Assembly: GCA_900537125.1 (NCBI GenBank)
Contig: UNRJ01000005.1
Location: forward strand, 248,001 to 312,000
DNA: 64,000 nucleotides
Direction: 5' to 3'
Source: Rhodobacteraceae bacterium Alg238-R152
Lineage (GTDB): Bacteria; Pseudomonadota; Alphaproteobacteria; Rhodobacterales; Rhodobacteraceae
The translations under genes were made by a program, and so were the position numbers. Each line of letters starts with the position of its first letter. Position 1 is the first letter of the stretch. Positions 55,314 to 64,000 of the stretch are shown in pieces. The notes below the pieces were generated by a model. The model was not told the origin of the DNA, did no database searches, and saw nothing but the letters and a program-made list of their open reading frames with translations.

Positions 55314-57530
55314 CTACTTCTCCGTGAACTTCAGCTCGATCCGACGATTGCGCGCCCGCGCTTCAGCCGTGTCGGCACTATCCACCGGCTGATATTGCCC
55401 AAACCCATTCGCCGACAGCCGCTGTGGCGGCAATCCCAGCACATCAATCATATAGCGCACCACTGACAACGCCCGTGCCTGGCTGAGTTCCCAGTTATCC
55501 GAAAATGCGCCGCCAAAGATCGGCACATCGTCAGTATGCCCGTCAACACGCAGGATCCAGTCAATGTTGCTTGGGATGTCATCAATCACGCTCTGAAGGA
55601 TACTGGCAACCTTGGCCACTTCTGCTTGCCCCTCAAACGACAGCTCCGCCCCACCGGGAGGGAACAGCACTTCGGAGGAGAACACAAAGCGGTCACCAAC
55701 TATGCGGACACCTTCCTGTGCACCAAGCAGACTCCGCAGCTGCCCAAAGAACTCGGAACGATACTGTTCCAAATCCTTGGTCTGATTTTGCAGCGCGATC
55801 TTCTCCTGCTCAAGCCTGATACGCTCCGCCTCTTCCAAAAGCCGCCGCTTGCGTTCTTCCGCCGCCGCCCGGGCCAGCGCCGCGTTTAGATCAGAACCCA
55901 GTGCCTCAAGCTGCACATTTGCTGCGACATCACGCTCCGCATATTCATCCAAAATGGTCTGCAACTGCCCCAGCTGTGTGCGCAACGCACCAATCTGCTG
56001 ATTGAGCGCCGCAATCTGGCGCAGGCTCTCTGCGGACTTGGCCTCTTCTTCTGACAGCGCCTTATTGGCCTCAGAAAGCAAAGCATCCCGTCGCTCTGCC
56101 TCCGTGAGTGCTTGGACTTGAAGCGCTTCCGCCGCCTTCTGTGCCGCCAAGGCCTTGGCCAGTTCCTCTTCGACGTTCAGCACGTCGCGCAGTTTCTGCT
56201 CCGCTGCCAGTTTTGCAGCCAACGCAGATGCCAATCGCTCGCGCAGCGAAGACCCGCCATCCTGCGCCTTTGCCTGCGCCGCCACGGCCGCCGCCAACTG
56301 CTCTTCAAGATCAGCCATTTGCTTGGTCAAACCCTCCGCGGTCGCGGAGGCCTCTGCGCCCTGTGTTTCCGCTGCCAACTTCGCAGCCAAAGCCGCAGCC
56401 AACTGTGCCTCAAGTTCCTGCAAATCGGTCGTGCGTTCGCCAACTTGTGCTTCTGCTGTGGCCCGCGCCGCCACCTCGGCCACCAATTGGCTCTGCAACG
56501 CGCTCACGGTACGCCGGTTTTCTTCCAGCCCCAACAGCGCCGCCGCCAACTCCGCTTTCACTGAGGCAATTTCGCCTTCACGCGCATCGCGCTCTGCTTC
56601 CGCAGTGGCCAACTTCAAAACGGTTTCTTCCAGATTCGCATCAACGCTTTGCCCAGCCACCAGCGCCGCTGCCAGTTTCAGGTCCAGATCTTCCCGCACT
56701 GCCTCTGCTGCTGCCAACATGGTCAGCGTGTCTTCAGCCTCTTTGCGCTGCGCCTCAAGCGCCAGCGTCATCGCCGTCAACTCCGCATCCGCGTTCTCAA
56801 GCCGTTTGCGCAACGCCTCCGCGGCGGCTGCCTCCAGCACACGCCGCTGCTCTTCTTCGGTCAGCGCCTTATCAAGCTTGTCCGCCTCAGCCGCCAGCTC
56901 ATCAATCTGCTGCTCCCCGGCCGCAACCTCTGTGCGTAAACTGTCAATCAACGCCTGCATGGCTTCGGCTTCGGCTGCCGCCAACCGCGCCGCCTCAGTC
57001 CCGACATCAATCTCACTGCGGGCTTGCGCCAATGCCAGTGTCAGCGCTTCGCGCTCATCAATCAGCGTATCGCGCGCGCCTTCCAGCGCGGCTACGCTGT
57101 TGCGTGCCTCATCGCGTTGCGACAACAGGGTTGCCACTTGAGCCTCAAAACTGGTGATTTGCGTGCGCGCCGCATTCAAGGCCGCAGCCTGCGCATCCCG
57201 CGTCGCCGTCAACGCAGAAATCAACGCATCCTGTTCACGCAACTGCGTGTTGCGATCCCCAAGTGTTGCATTCAATCCGCCAAGCTCTGTTTCCAGCTCC
57301 TGTGTACGCGTCCGCTCAAGCCCCAATGCATCTGCCAGCGCCGCCACTTCGGACTGCAACGTGTTCAGCTCTGAGTCTTTCTCTGTAATGGTCTCCGACA
57401 GCACAAACTGCACAATCATAAAGATCGTCAAAACAAACATCAGGACCAGCAAAAGACCGGTCATTGCGTCTACAAAACCGGGCCAGATCGAAGCTTGAAA
57501 CCGTTGTCCAGTGCGTCGAGACAGCGCCAT
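55314..57530 (-). CDS. MotB-like OmpA-domain protein with a very long coiled coil
   Basis: The 738-residue protein has one N-terminal transmembrane helix with an Asp just before it (WPGFVDAMTGLLLVLMFVL, D21), the arrangement of the proton-carrying Asp in MotB/ZorB. Residues about 46-590 are a highly charged, Ala/Glu-rich coiled coil with imperfect repeats such as LAAALAAKLAAE. The C-terminal 120 residues are an OmpA-like peptidoglycan-binding domain (VDGHTDDVPI, RLSANGFGQYQPV, ARNRRIELKF). It is translated three bases after the ExbB-like partner. It would anchor a proton-driven machine to the cell wall. The purpose is unknown. Confidence 0.85.
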   Translation of the reverse strand: MALSRRTGQRFQASIWPGFVDAMTGLLLVLMFVLTIFMIVQFVLSETITEKDSELNTLQSEVAALADALGLERTRTQELETELGGLNATLGDRNTQLREQDALISALTATRDAQAAALNAARTQITSFEAQVATLLSQRDEARNSVAALEGARDTLIDEREALTLALAQARSEIDVGTEAARLAAAEAEAMQALIDSLRTEVAAGEQQIDELAAEADKLDKALTEEEQRRVLEAAAAEALRKRLENADAELTAMTLALEAQRKEAEDTLTMLAAAEAVREDLDLKLAAALVAGQSVDANLEETVLKLATAEAERDAREGEIASVKAELAAALLGLEENRRTVSALQSQLVAEVAARATAEAQVGERTTDLQELEAQLAAALAAKLAAETQGAEASATAEGLTKQMADLEEQLAAAVAAQAKAQDGGSSLRERLASALAAKLAAEQKLRDVLNVEEELAKALAAQKAAEALQVQALTEAERRDALLSEANKALSEEEAKSAESLRQIAALNQQIGALRTQLGQLQTILDEYAERDVAANVQLEALGSDLNAALARAAAEERKRRLLEEAERIRLEQEKIALQNQTKDLEQYRSEFFGQLRSLLGAQEGVRIVGDRFVFSSEVLFPPGGAELSFEGQAEVAKVASILQSVIDDIPSNIDWILRVDGHTDDVPIFGGAFSDNWELSQARALSVVRYMIDVLGLPPQRLSANGFGQYQPVDSADTAEARARNRRIELKFTEK

Positions 57531-57533
57531 GGC

Positions 57534-58772
57534 TTAGCCCTCCCTGCCGCCCTTGGGGGCTGGCGGGCGCTTCAACTGCACTTTGGTCACCGGGCCGCTC
57601 GCCTCGCTGCCCATCGCTTTGCCAACTCGGCGCAGAACCCGGGCGATCCCATTCAGTTCCGTGCGCAACTCCGTCATACTTTCCTGACGGCCAGCGGAAA
57701 TCTCTTCCAAAATGCGCAACATCTGAACGTCAATAGAGCGCAGGCGCATCCGGCTCTCCGCATCCATACCACCCTCAACGCCGCCGCTTTCTTCCAGCTG
57801 CGCCAGCAACCGTTCCTGCCCATCCGCCACGCGCAGCAATGCCTGTGTTGACGGCGCCTGTGCTTCCACGCGATCGGTCATGCGGTGAATGGCCTCCACC
57901 AAAGCGTTTATCTCGCCGCTGCTATCGTTGCGCACCTGAGATGTCTGCACCATGGTTTCGCGCAGCTGGTCCAGCTGCCCGGACATATGTTCAAACGCCG
58001 CGCCCAAAACCGAAATGTCCCCGGATTCGCCGTCACCGGAGGAAAATCCAACCCGTGTGATCGAGCTCAGCCATTCTTCCAACTCTCGGTAAAACCGGTT
58101 TTGCCCGTGGCTTGCAAACAGCTCCAACAGGCCTACCACCAACGAGCCAGCCAGACCAAGCAGCGAGGAGGCAAATGCCACGCCCATGCCGCCCAACTGG
58201 CTTTCCAGACCATCCATCAAACGGCTCACCACATCGATGCTTGATTCGCCGCCACCCAAATCAAGGCTCTTGATGGTGTCCACCACCGCAGGAACCGTGG
58301 TTGCTAACCCGTAAAATGTGCCCAAAAGGCCAAGGAAGATCAGCAAGTTGACGATATAGCGCGTGATCTCACGCCCTTCGTCAATCCGGGTTGCAACCGA
58401 CTCCAAAATGGAACTGGTCGAGGTGGATGAAATTTGCCCGTGAGTTCCGCGCTCACGCAACAGGCTTGCCAAAGGCGCCAACAATGTCGGAGGGCTGTTG
58501 GCATCATGTCCAGCGCGCAATCCCGCGAACCCTTCGATCCACCGAACTGAGCGGAATAGGGACAGCAGCTGGGCAAACGTCGCTGCCACACCAATCAAAA
58601 ACACAAAGAAGATAAAGCCATTTAGCTCGGGGTTGGCGGTGAAAACCGGCAATACCTGAGGCAACGCCACATAGCCCACGGCGGCCACAAGCCCCAAGAC
58701 GACCAGCATCTGTAGAATCTGGAAGGTAGGTTTAGAGAAATGCGGCTCGACTGTACGGTCCGGCTGATCCAT
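57534..58772 (-). CDS. ExbB/MotA-like proton-channel protein
   Basis: The 412-residue protein has four transmembrane segments at about 18-40, 51-73, 139-163 and 195-220. The last two carry NLLIFLGLLGTFYGLATTVP and GVAFASSLLGLAGS, which are ExbB/TolQ/MotA features. After it comes a soluble, helical tail of about 190 residues that could form a cytoplasmic coiled coil. Its partner is the coiled-coil OmpA protein encoded three bases downstream. Together they resemble a MotAB or ZorAB stator, but no Zorya effector genes are present. Confidence 0.87.
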   Translation of the reverse strand: MDQPDRTVEPHFSKPTFQILQMLVVLGLVAAVGYVALPQVLPVFTANPELNGFIFFVFLIGVAATFAQLLSLFRSVRWIEGFAGLRAGHDANSPPTLLAPLASLLRERGTHGQISSTSTSSILESVATRIDEGREITRYIVNLLIFLGLLGTFYGLATTVPAVVDTIKSLDLGGGESSIDVVSRLMDGLESQLGGMGVAFASSLLGLAGSLVVGLLELFASHGQNRFYRELEEWLSSITRVGFSSGDGESGDISVLGAAFEHMSGQLDQLRETMVQTSQVRNDSSGEINALVEAIHRMTDRVEAQAPSTQALLRVADGQERLLAQLEESGGVEGGMDAESRMRLRSIDVQMLRILEEISAGRQESMTELRTELNGIARVLRRVGKAMGSEASGPVTKVQLKRPPAPKGGREG

Positions 58773-58866
58773 TTAGATGGGTCCTGACGCTTTGTTTTTC
58801 TGCGCTCACCCTACTGCCATGTCCCTGCCCTGCCAAGGAATTTCGCTGCATATACCTCAATGGGTC

Positions 58867-59391
58867 TTAAGCGGTCACCAATCTGTGCACTTCTTGGGAC
58901 AACCACTTCAAATCAGCGTCTTCAATGCCCAGCTCAAAAAGATGACTTGCAGTGTTGTGCAGGTACTCCGTGTTCGGACCACGCCCCCCCACAGCTGTTG
59001 AAATGATACGCGCCTGCTCGTCCAACGACAGGTGGCAATATTGCACGTGATCCGGATCAATCACGTAGGTCACCGCCTCCACCGCACGCCCGTCGCGCAG
59101 CGTCACAGGCAAAGTTTCTTCCAAATAGGCCGAACTGACCAATTCCCGTTCGCGCAGGTAGTCCAGTGTGCGGGCTTCATGTCCCTCAGCCACTTTGAGC
59201 GCCAATCCCTGACAATGCGCACCCACTTCAGCGTCCAGCGCTAAGACAAGACCCGGATCCTCCACGGTGCCCCGGTGATGAATCGAGCGCATGCAAAAAC
59301 TTCGATGCCATCCATCAAGCTGGGCAACAGCTTGCTCGCTCACCTCAAATCCCGGGTTCCACAAAAGTGATCCGTATCCAAATACCCACAT
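58867..59391 (-). CDS. ChaC-type gamma-glutamylcyclotransferase
   Basis: From ATG at 59391 the protein has 174 residues. WVFGYGSLLWNPGF is the substrate-binding YGSL loop and ELVSSAYLEET follows with the catalytic Glu region. ChaC enzymes break gamma-glutamyl compounds, glutathione in particular, to 5-oxoproline. The length is typical. It is divergent from the DUF2125 gene, with about 70 bases between. Confidence 0.9.
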   Translation of the reverse strand: MWVFGYGSLLWNPGFEVSEQAVAQLDGWHRSFCMRSIHHRGTVEDPGLVLALDAEVGAHCQGLALKVAEGHEARTLDYLRERELVSSAYLEETLPVTLRDGRAVEAVTYVIDPDHVQYCHLSLDEQARIISTAVGGRGPNTEYLHNTASHLFELGIEDADLKWLSQEVHRLVTA

Positions 59392-59460
59392 AGTCTGCCT
59401 CTGGTCCTGCTGGCTTTGCGCCGTTAAACACCAAACCGACCGCATGAGAAAGGCCCCACC

Positions 59461-60459
59461 ATGATGAGATTGCTGACCCTGTTTGTGCTTTTGGCCGCCC
59501 TGGGCTGGTCCAGCTTCTGGTTTGTGGGTTCTTGGGCCCTGACCTCCGCTGTGCCCATGTGGTTTGAATACCGCCGCGCGGACGGCTGGGTTGCCGAGTA
59601 TGAGGCCTTGTCAGTATCCGGTTTTCCAAGCCGATTGGACAGCACCCTCAACAACCTCACCCTTGCCGACCCGCAAACCGGGGTGGCCTGGGATGCCCCA
59701 TTTTTCAACATGCACGCGCTCACCTACAAACCACATCACGTGATTGCCGTCTGGCCCAATGAACAAACCATCGCGATCCCGGGCGAGAAACTGACCCTGA
59801 CCACCGGCGATATGCGGGCGTCTCTGGTGTTTGATCCGGGCATTGATCTCACACTCAACCGCACCAACATCGCCATCGAAAACCTTGGGGTGGCCTCCAC
59901 CGCCAACTGGCAAATGGCCGCCAGCGCCGTAAACCTCGCCATGCACCGCGATACCGAGGCCCCCGCCACCTACCGCGTTGCGTTCAAAGCAGACGATCTC
60001 AGCCCCCCAGCCGGCTTCGCTCTTCCCGACGGCATTGATCTGCCGCGTAGCTTCTCAAGTTTCCGCGCAAACCTCACTGCCACCTTCGACCAGCCGTGGG
60101 ACCGGTCCGCAATCGAACACGCCCGCCCCCAACCGGTGACGCTTGATCTCGCGCTGGCAGAAATTGTCTGGGGTGATTTGAAGTTACATGCGGCAGGCCA
60201 AGTCACCATCGACAACACCGGCGACCCAACCGGTGAAGTCACAATTCGTGCGGTGAACTGGCGTGATATTCTGGACTTGGCCCGCCATTCCGGCAAAATC
60301 TCGGTGTCGATGATTGATACCGTGGAACAGGCGCTTGGCTTTGTTGCGCAGCTGTCTGGCAACGCCAACGAGCTCGACATTCCGCTGACTTTCTCAGGTG
60401 GCGCAACCAAACTTGGCCCACTGCCCATTGGTCCAGCCCCGCGCATCTTCCTGCGATAA
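59461..60459 (+). CDS. DUF2125 domain protein
   Basis: The 332-residue protein starts with a membrane-insertion segment (LTLFVLLAALGWSSFWFVG) and then a large beta-rich region. The pattern GFPSRLDSTLNNLTLADPQT is what I recall of DUF2125, a common family of alphaproteobacteria. It should be periplasmic or membrane-anchored. Its function is unknown. It is a single gene converging on the extensin-family gene. Confidence 0.78.
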   Translation: MMRLLTLFVLLAALGWSSFWFVGSWALTSAVPMWFEYRRADGWVAEYEALSVSGFPSRLDSTLNNLTLADPQTGVAWDAPFFNMHALTYKPHHVIAVWPNEQTIAIPGEKLTLTTGDMRASLVFDPGIDLTLNRTNIAIENLGVASTANWQMAASAVNLAMHRDTEAPATYRVAFKADDLSPPAGFALPDGIDLPRSFSSFRANLTATFDQPWDRSAIEHARPQPVTLDLALAEIVWGDLKLHAAGQVTIDNTGDPTGEVTIRAVNWRDILDLARHSGKISVSMIDTVEQALGFVAQLSGNANELDIPLTFSGGATKLGPLPIGPAPRIFLR

Positions 60460-60467
60460 TCGAGAGA

Positions 60468-61295
60468 TCAGCGGCAGTAAGACCCGCCGCGATGTTTGGC
60501 CACGTCGAAGTGGAAATGATCCCGGTGATACCGATCCGCGTTGGGGCCCAACACGGTGCCAAATGGGCCACAGGCCTGTTTGTGCATCTTTTTGAGAATA
60601 CGGCCTTTTTTGCCGTTGTTCCAATCCTTCAAGACAGAAATGCTCTCACCATTTTTGAGCGTCACTGCCGAAATATCAATGGCATTGCCTTTGCCATGCT
60701 CACTGATCTTGGCACCGGGCCGATTGTTGCGCGTGCGACAGGAATAGCCTGCGGCAACCTTGATCTCTTTTGCTCCGCCGCCAAAGCTGCGCACGGATTT
60801 TTTAAGTCCTTTTTCGACCCATTTTTCTAGCGCTTTAGCTGTGTCACAGGTCATCACCGCCGGTGTGGACAGTTTCACACCGTCCACCTCATAGAGCTTG
60901 ATGGCATTTTTTTTGATGCCGCAGCCGCGCAGTTTACCCGGCACTGGCGGCACCTCTTTGCCAATCAATCGCTTGTTGCGACACACCTTGCCAATACCTG
61001 CGGCTTTACGGGCTTTTCGCTCCGCCCGCGTCACACGCGCTGGTTCGGGTTCTGTCATCTTGATCGTTGCCGCCGCCGCAGGCACAGCTGCGGCAACACG
61101 TGTAACCGTATCGCTGCCTCCGGGGCGCAAAATCGGGCGCAACGACTGATCCGGAGCAAAACTTGGCAGCGCCACCGGATACACCACGCGCAAAACCGGG
61201 CGCAAACTACGCTCCGGTGCATTGGCCTGCGCAACACTCAACACCCCGATGCCGAATGTCACCGCCACTGCCAGTGATGTCGTCATCCGCTTCAC
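60468..61295 (-). CDS. Extensin-like family protein
   Basis: The 275-residue protein has a signal peptide (TTSLAVAVTFGIGVLSVAQA) followed by a Pro/Ser-rich region with LRPVLR repeats. The C-terminal domain is the extensin-like PF06904. It contains SEHGKGNAIDISAV, which follows the LAS peptidase pattern SxHxxGxAxD, and HRDHFHFDVA with a second His pair. This suggests a zinc peptidase of the M15 type acting on peptidoglycan. The start is GTG, overlapping the tyrC stop (GTGA). Confidence 0.85.
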   Translation of the reverse strand: MKRMTTSLAVAVTFGIGVLSVAQANAPERSLRPVLRVVYPVALPSFAPDQSLRPILRPGGSDTVTRVAAAVPAAAATIKMTEPEPARVTRAERKARKAAGIGKVCRNKRLIGKEVPPVPGKLRGCGIKKNAIKLYEVDGVKLSTPAVMTCDTAKALEKWVEKGLKKSVRSFGGGAKEIKVAAGYSCRTRNNRPGAKISEHGKGNAIDISAVTLKNGESISVLKDWNNGKKGRILKKMHKQACGPFGTVLGPNADRYHRDHFHFDVAKHRGGSYCR

Positions 61296-62215
61296 GATTT
61301 TGGCACCTCACGGCCAAAGTTAGGAGCAGCCGTATCCTGTCCAGCTTCGATAATCCCACGGCGTATTTCACGTGTACGAGTAAAGTACTCGTGCAAATGG
61401 TCCCCATCACCGGTGCGGATGGCCCGTTGCAGTGCAAACAACTCTTCGGTGAACCGTCCTAAAATCTCCAGCGTCGCGTCTTTGTTGGTCAAAAACACGT
61501 CCCGCCACATGGTGGGGTCTGACGCCGCAATCCGGGTAAAGTCCCGAAAACCCGCAGCCGAATATTTGATGACTTCGCTGTCCGTCACCCGACGCAGATC
61601 ATCCGCAACACCCACCATGGTGTAGGCAATCAGGTGCGGTGTGTGGCTGGTCACGGCCAGCACCAGATCATGGTGGTCCGCATCCATCTCATCCACGTTG
61701 GCGCCCATGCCTTCCCAAAGCGCACGCAGCTGCGCCACCGCCTCAGGATCGCTGCCCTCCACTGGCACCAATAGACACCACCGATTGTCAAACAGCTCGG
61801 CAAACCCGCTTTCCGGCCCAGAATGTTCCGTCCCCGCCAAAGGGTGCGCAGGCACAAAATGCACGCTCTCAGGTAAATAGGGCCCTACCGCATCAATCAC
61901 ATCGCGCTTCACGGAGCCCACATCGGTCACCGTTGCTCCGGCTTTCAGATGTGGCGCAATCTCCTTGGCCACAGCGCCCATTGCGCCAACAGGCACACAG
62001 AGCACTACCAAGTCGGCATCCGCTACAGCTTCAGCCGCGCTGTCACACACGCGATCACACAACCCAATCCGTCGCGCGGTGTCCCGCGAAGCCTCGGACT
62101 TGGCAAACCCAGTGACGTCACCGGCCAATCCACCGCGCTTCATCGCCCAGAACATGGATGAGGCGATCAACCCCAAACCAATCAGCGCCACGCGGTTGTA
62201 GACCGGTGTGCTCAT
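61292..62215 (-). CDS. tyrC: Prephenate/arogenate dehydrogenase
   Basis: The 307-residue protein makes tyrosine precursors by NAD(P)-dependent oxidative decarboxylation. The nucleotide-binding segment is [38 protein letters not shown] holds the catalytic His, matching the TyrA/TyrC family. There is no chorismate mutase domain. It lies between hisC and extensin, each overlapping by four bases. Whether it prefers prephenate or arogenate is not visible. Confidence 0.92.
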   Translation of the reverse strand: MSTPVYNRVALIGLGLIASSMFWAMKRGGLAGDVTGFAKSEASRDTARRIGLCDRVCDSAAEAVADADLVVLCVPVGAMGAVAKEIAPHLKAGATVTDVGSVKRDVIDAVGPYLPESVHFVPAHPLAGTEHSGPESGFAELFDNRWCLLVPVEGSDPEAVAQLRALWEGMGANVDEMDADHHDLVLAVTSHTPHLIAYTMVGVADDLRRVTDSEVIKYSAAGFRDFTRIAASDPTMWRDVFLTNKDATLEILGRFTEELFALQRAIRTGDGDHLHEYFTRTREIRRGIIEAGQDTAAPNFGREVPKS

Positions 62216-63297
62216 CTCGCGCCGCCCTTAAACTGACCAATGGCATGGGCCACCCGGCGGCTGCTTGGCTCATCCCCCACCGTGATACGCAGACAGTTTG
62301 GCAGGCCATATCCGGCCACACGCCGCACAATCAACCCTTGAGATTTCAGATAGTCATCACAGGCTTCCGCCTCTGCCTGATCCGCAAACCGCGCCAGAAT
62401 GAAGTTGGTGCAGGAGGTATCAGACGGCACGCCATGCTCCATCAACGCTTCGGCCAACCAGGCGCGCAAACGGGTGTTTTCCGCACGACATTTGGCCACC
62501 CACTCTTGATCGCGCACTGCTGCAATGGCCAATGTCATCTGCAATTCGGAGAGGTTAAACGGCTGACGCACGCGGTTTAGAACGTCAATGATTGCCTGAG
62601 GCGCGTAACCCCAGCCCACCCGTAATCCGCCAAGGCCATATACCTTGGAGAAAGTCCGTGTCATCACCACATTGTCACGCGCTTCCACCAGGCTCGCGCC
62701 GCCGTCAAATCCCTGAACATACTCGGTGTAGGCGCCATCATGCACCAGAATACAGCCCTCTGGCAGACCATCCGCAAGGCGCGCTAGGTCATTGCCACCA
62801 ATCATAGTGCCAGTCGGGTTGGCTGGGTTGGCCAGAAACACAATCTTGGTTTTGTCAGTACAGGCCGCAAGCATCGCATCCACATCAACAACCCGCTCGC
62901 GCTCTTTCGCGATAACTGGCGTCGCCCCAACCATCTTGGCAAGGATAGGATACATGGAGAACCCATATTCGGGATAGACAATCTCGTCTCCCACACCGGC
63001 GTAGGCCTGTGTGATGAACTGCAACACCTCATCACTGCCAACACCACAAATGATCCGGCTGGCATCCAACCCATGCACCTCGGCAATCGCGGCACGTAGA
63101 TCGGCGTGATCCGTGCTGGGATAGCGATGCAGGTTCAATCCAGTCTTGGCATGTTTGTCGGTAACAGCCTCACTGCATCCCAATGGGTTCTCATTGGACG
63201 ACAGTTTCACAACGTCTTTGACGCCGTCTACTGTCGCGCTGCCGCCAACATACAACTCAATATCCATGACACCGGGCTGCGGCTCAATTCGTGACAT
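62212..63297 (-). CDS. hisC: Histidinol-phosphate aminotransferase
   Basis: From ATG at 63297 the protein has 361 residues. It is a PLP class I/II aminotransferase: [14 protein letters not shown] near the N-terminus, [15 protein letters not shown], and the PLP lysine in [19 protein letters not shown]. It transfers an amino group to imidazole acetol phosphate in histidine synthesis and may also aminate aromatic keto acids, fitting the adjacent tyrC. It is the first gene of a three-gene operon. Longer in-frame starts lead into an unlikely Arg/Cys-rich sequence. Confidence 0.92.
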   Translation of the reverse strand: MSRIEPQPGVMDIELYVGGSATVDGVKDVVKLSSNENPLGCSEAVTDKHAKTGLNLHRYPSTDHADLRAAIAEVHGLDASRIICGVGSDEVLQFITQAYAGVGDEIVYPEYGFSMYPILAKMVGATPVIAKERERVVDVDAMLAACTDKTKIVFLANPANPTGTMIGGNDLARLADGLPEGCILVHDGAYTEYVQGFDGGASLVEARDNVVMTRTFSKVYGLGGLRVGWGYAPQAIIDVLNRVRQPFNLSELQMTLAIAAVRDQEWVAKCRAENTRLRAWLAEALMEHGVPSDTSCTNFILARFADQAEAEACDDYLKSQGLIVRRVAGYGLPNCLRITVGDEPSSRRVAHAIGQFKGGAR

Positions 63298-63621
63298 CAC
63301 GTTTCTCCCTCGTTGCCCGCTGTTTAGCGAGCCCCCTCCAGCTTGGAAAGGTGGGAAGGCCATGCCGCGTGGAATTGCCCCAACAATATCTCGGCGGCGT
63401 TGCAAACACGCGTCATCTTTGCAACGGAAATACCGGCACGCCAAAGAAGGCGACTAGGCGCAATTGGCCCTACCGACTCCCTGTTTGTACACAAACATCC
63501 CAATGCGCGAGGCCAAGTCTTGACCAAGCCTCCCGATTGATTGCGAAAATCCTGCACACCAAGGCGCACAGGTGTCTCAGGGCCGCCTAAGCGCGCCTTC
63601 AAACGAGCGACTCATCCCCAA
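63298..63621. other. Upstream region of hisC, no gene seen
   Basis: No frame here has both a good start and plausible protein composition. A TGTTTG-TACA-CAAACA palindrome lies at 63482-63497 and could be an operator or a small hairpin. I see no tRNA or riboswitch. Confidence 0.5.
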
Positions 63622-63978
63622 TCAGGCGTAGTAATCCACCACGGACTTGGAGCTATCAATGCCCGCCGCATCCAACTTGCTGCGCAAGACCTGCGCAAAG
63701 TCACCGCTGCCAGAGGTCTGATGGCTGGCCACAGCTGAGCGGATTGCGCTCATCACCGCACCATCCATGGTTTTCTGCCGCTGTGGCTCATGCCCCTGCA
63801 ACTGACTGCGCGAGGCTTCCCGCACCGGTTCTACCTTTTCAGATTTTGGAGCTTCTTTTGGCTCCGGCACGGCCTGCGTGGCGTATTTTGCCAGCGCGGC
63901 GTGCAACATCGCGTTCTGCGTTGCGCTCAATCCAGACCACCCAGTGGTCTCACCTAAAATGCCTACAGCTTCAACCAT
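63622..63978 (-). CDS. Conserved-type hypothetical protein, 118 residues
   Basis: From ATG at 63978, with AAGGAG eight bases upstream, the protein has 118 residues. It has no signal peptide or membrane segment. The middle is a charged linker (PKEAPKSEKVEPVREASRSQ) between a short helical N-terminus and a C-terminal half with SAIRSAVASHQTSGSGDFAQ. I do not recognise a family. A further in-frame start at 63999 gives only seven extra residues. It is likely a real gene because of its ribosome site and balanced composition. Confidence 0.6.
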   Translation of the reverse strand: MVEAVGILGETTGWSGLSATQNAMLHAALAKYATQAVPEPKEAPKSEKVEPVREASRSQLQGHEPQRQKTMDGAVMSAIRSAVASHQTSGSGDFAQVLRSKLDAAGIDSSKSVVDYYA

Positions 63979-64000
63979 AGCAATGTCTCCTTCTTGCACT

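Noticed and set aside
55314-58772. ExbB/OmpA pair read as a Zorya defence system
   Set aside because: No ZorC, ZorD or ZorE-type genes are adjacent, the long coiled coil is in the B-type protein rather than the A-type, and the neighbours are housekeeping genes.

Overview
The window is a chromosomal segment of an alphaproteobacterium, most likely a marine Rhodobacterales (Roseobacter-group) species. I infer this from gene order and protein style: lgt-midA-pgeF, atpHAGDC without atpBEF, an IlvD-type sugar-acid dehydratase cluster, hisC-tyrC-extensin, and an ExbB-like plus OmpA-like pair next to DUF2125 and ChaC genes. Base composition looks moderately GC-rich, except for one AT-rich patch near 21.4-22.4 kb. 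No rRNA, tRNA, CRISPR array, insertion sequence or integrase was seen.

Layout. 1-15 kb is housekeeping: the tail of thymidine kinase, a ybjN-proC-csaA-dehydrogenase operon, a DnaA-box cluster in front of a PhzF-family gene, ubiK, the lgt-midA-pgeF operon, purE-purK, a GNAT enzyme, a secreted lipase-like hydrolase, a Nudix hydrolase, a DMT exporter, rsgA and an alpha/beta hydrolase. 15-28.7 kb is mixed: a frame-disrupted nuclease, a homocysteine S-methyltransferase family gene, a SEL1-repeat secreted protein, CIRCE-controlled groES-groEL, an AT-rich patch with an Imm11-like gene, a short secreted collar-domain protein, a flavoprotein reductase, a PD-(D/E)XK-like protein, a TraB/GumN protein, Mn-dependent pyrophosphatase and a MarR-controlled hydrolase.

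28.8-42.9 kb is a complete galactoside-utilisation locus. Ten genes on the minus strand encode a sugar-binding protein, two permeases, an alpha-galactosidase (GH36), an IlvD-type dehydratase, an SDR dehydrogenase, KDGal kinase, KDPGal aldolase, an SMP-30 lactonase and a GH42 beta-galactosidase, most with 1-4 base overlaps. The IclR regulator and the transporter ATPase diverge on the plus strand, with a palindromic operator candidate between them. Together they import galactosides, hydrolyse them, and oxidise galactose by the De Ley-Doudoroff route to pyruvate and glyceraldehyde-3-phosphate.

42.9-50.3 kb holds the F1 ATP synthase operon atpHAGDC with a downstream H-type lectin gene, a 16-bp perfect palindrome upstream of atpH, and an RTX-type calcium-binding protein. 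50.3-64 kb has gloB, clpA coupled to an M23 peptidase gene, a proton-channel-like pair (ExbB/MotA-like plus a MotB-like protein with a roughly 550-residue coiled coil), ChaC, DUF2125, and the hisC-tyrC-extensin operon.

The most interesting items are the ExbB/coiled-coil OmpA machine, the SDR with Asn in place of the catalytic Lys, the DnaA boxes away from any obvious origin genes, the Imm11-like gene behind an orphan reading-frame remnant, the nuclease frameshift at an A-run, and several strong palindromic operators.
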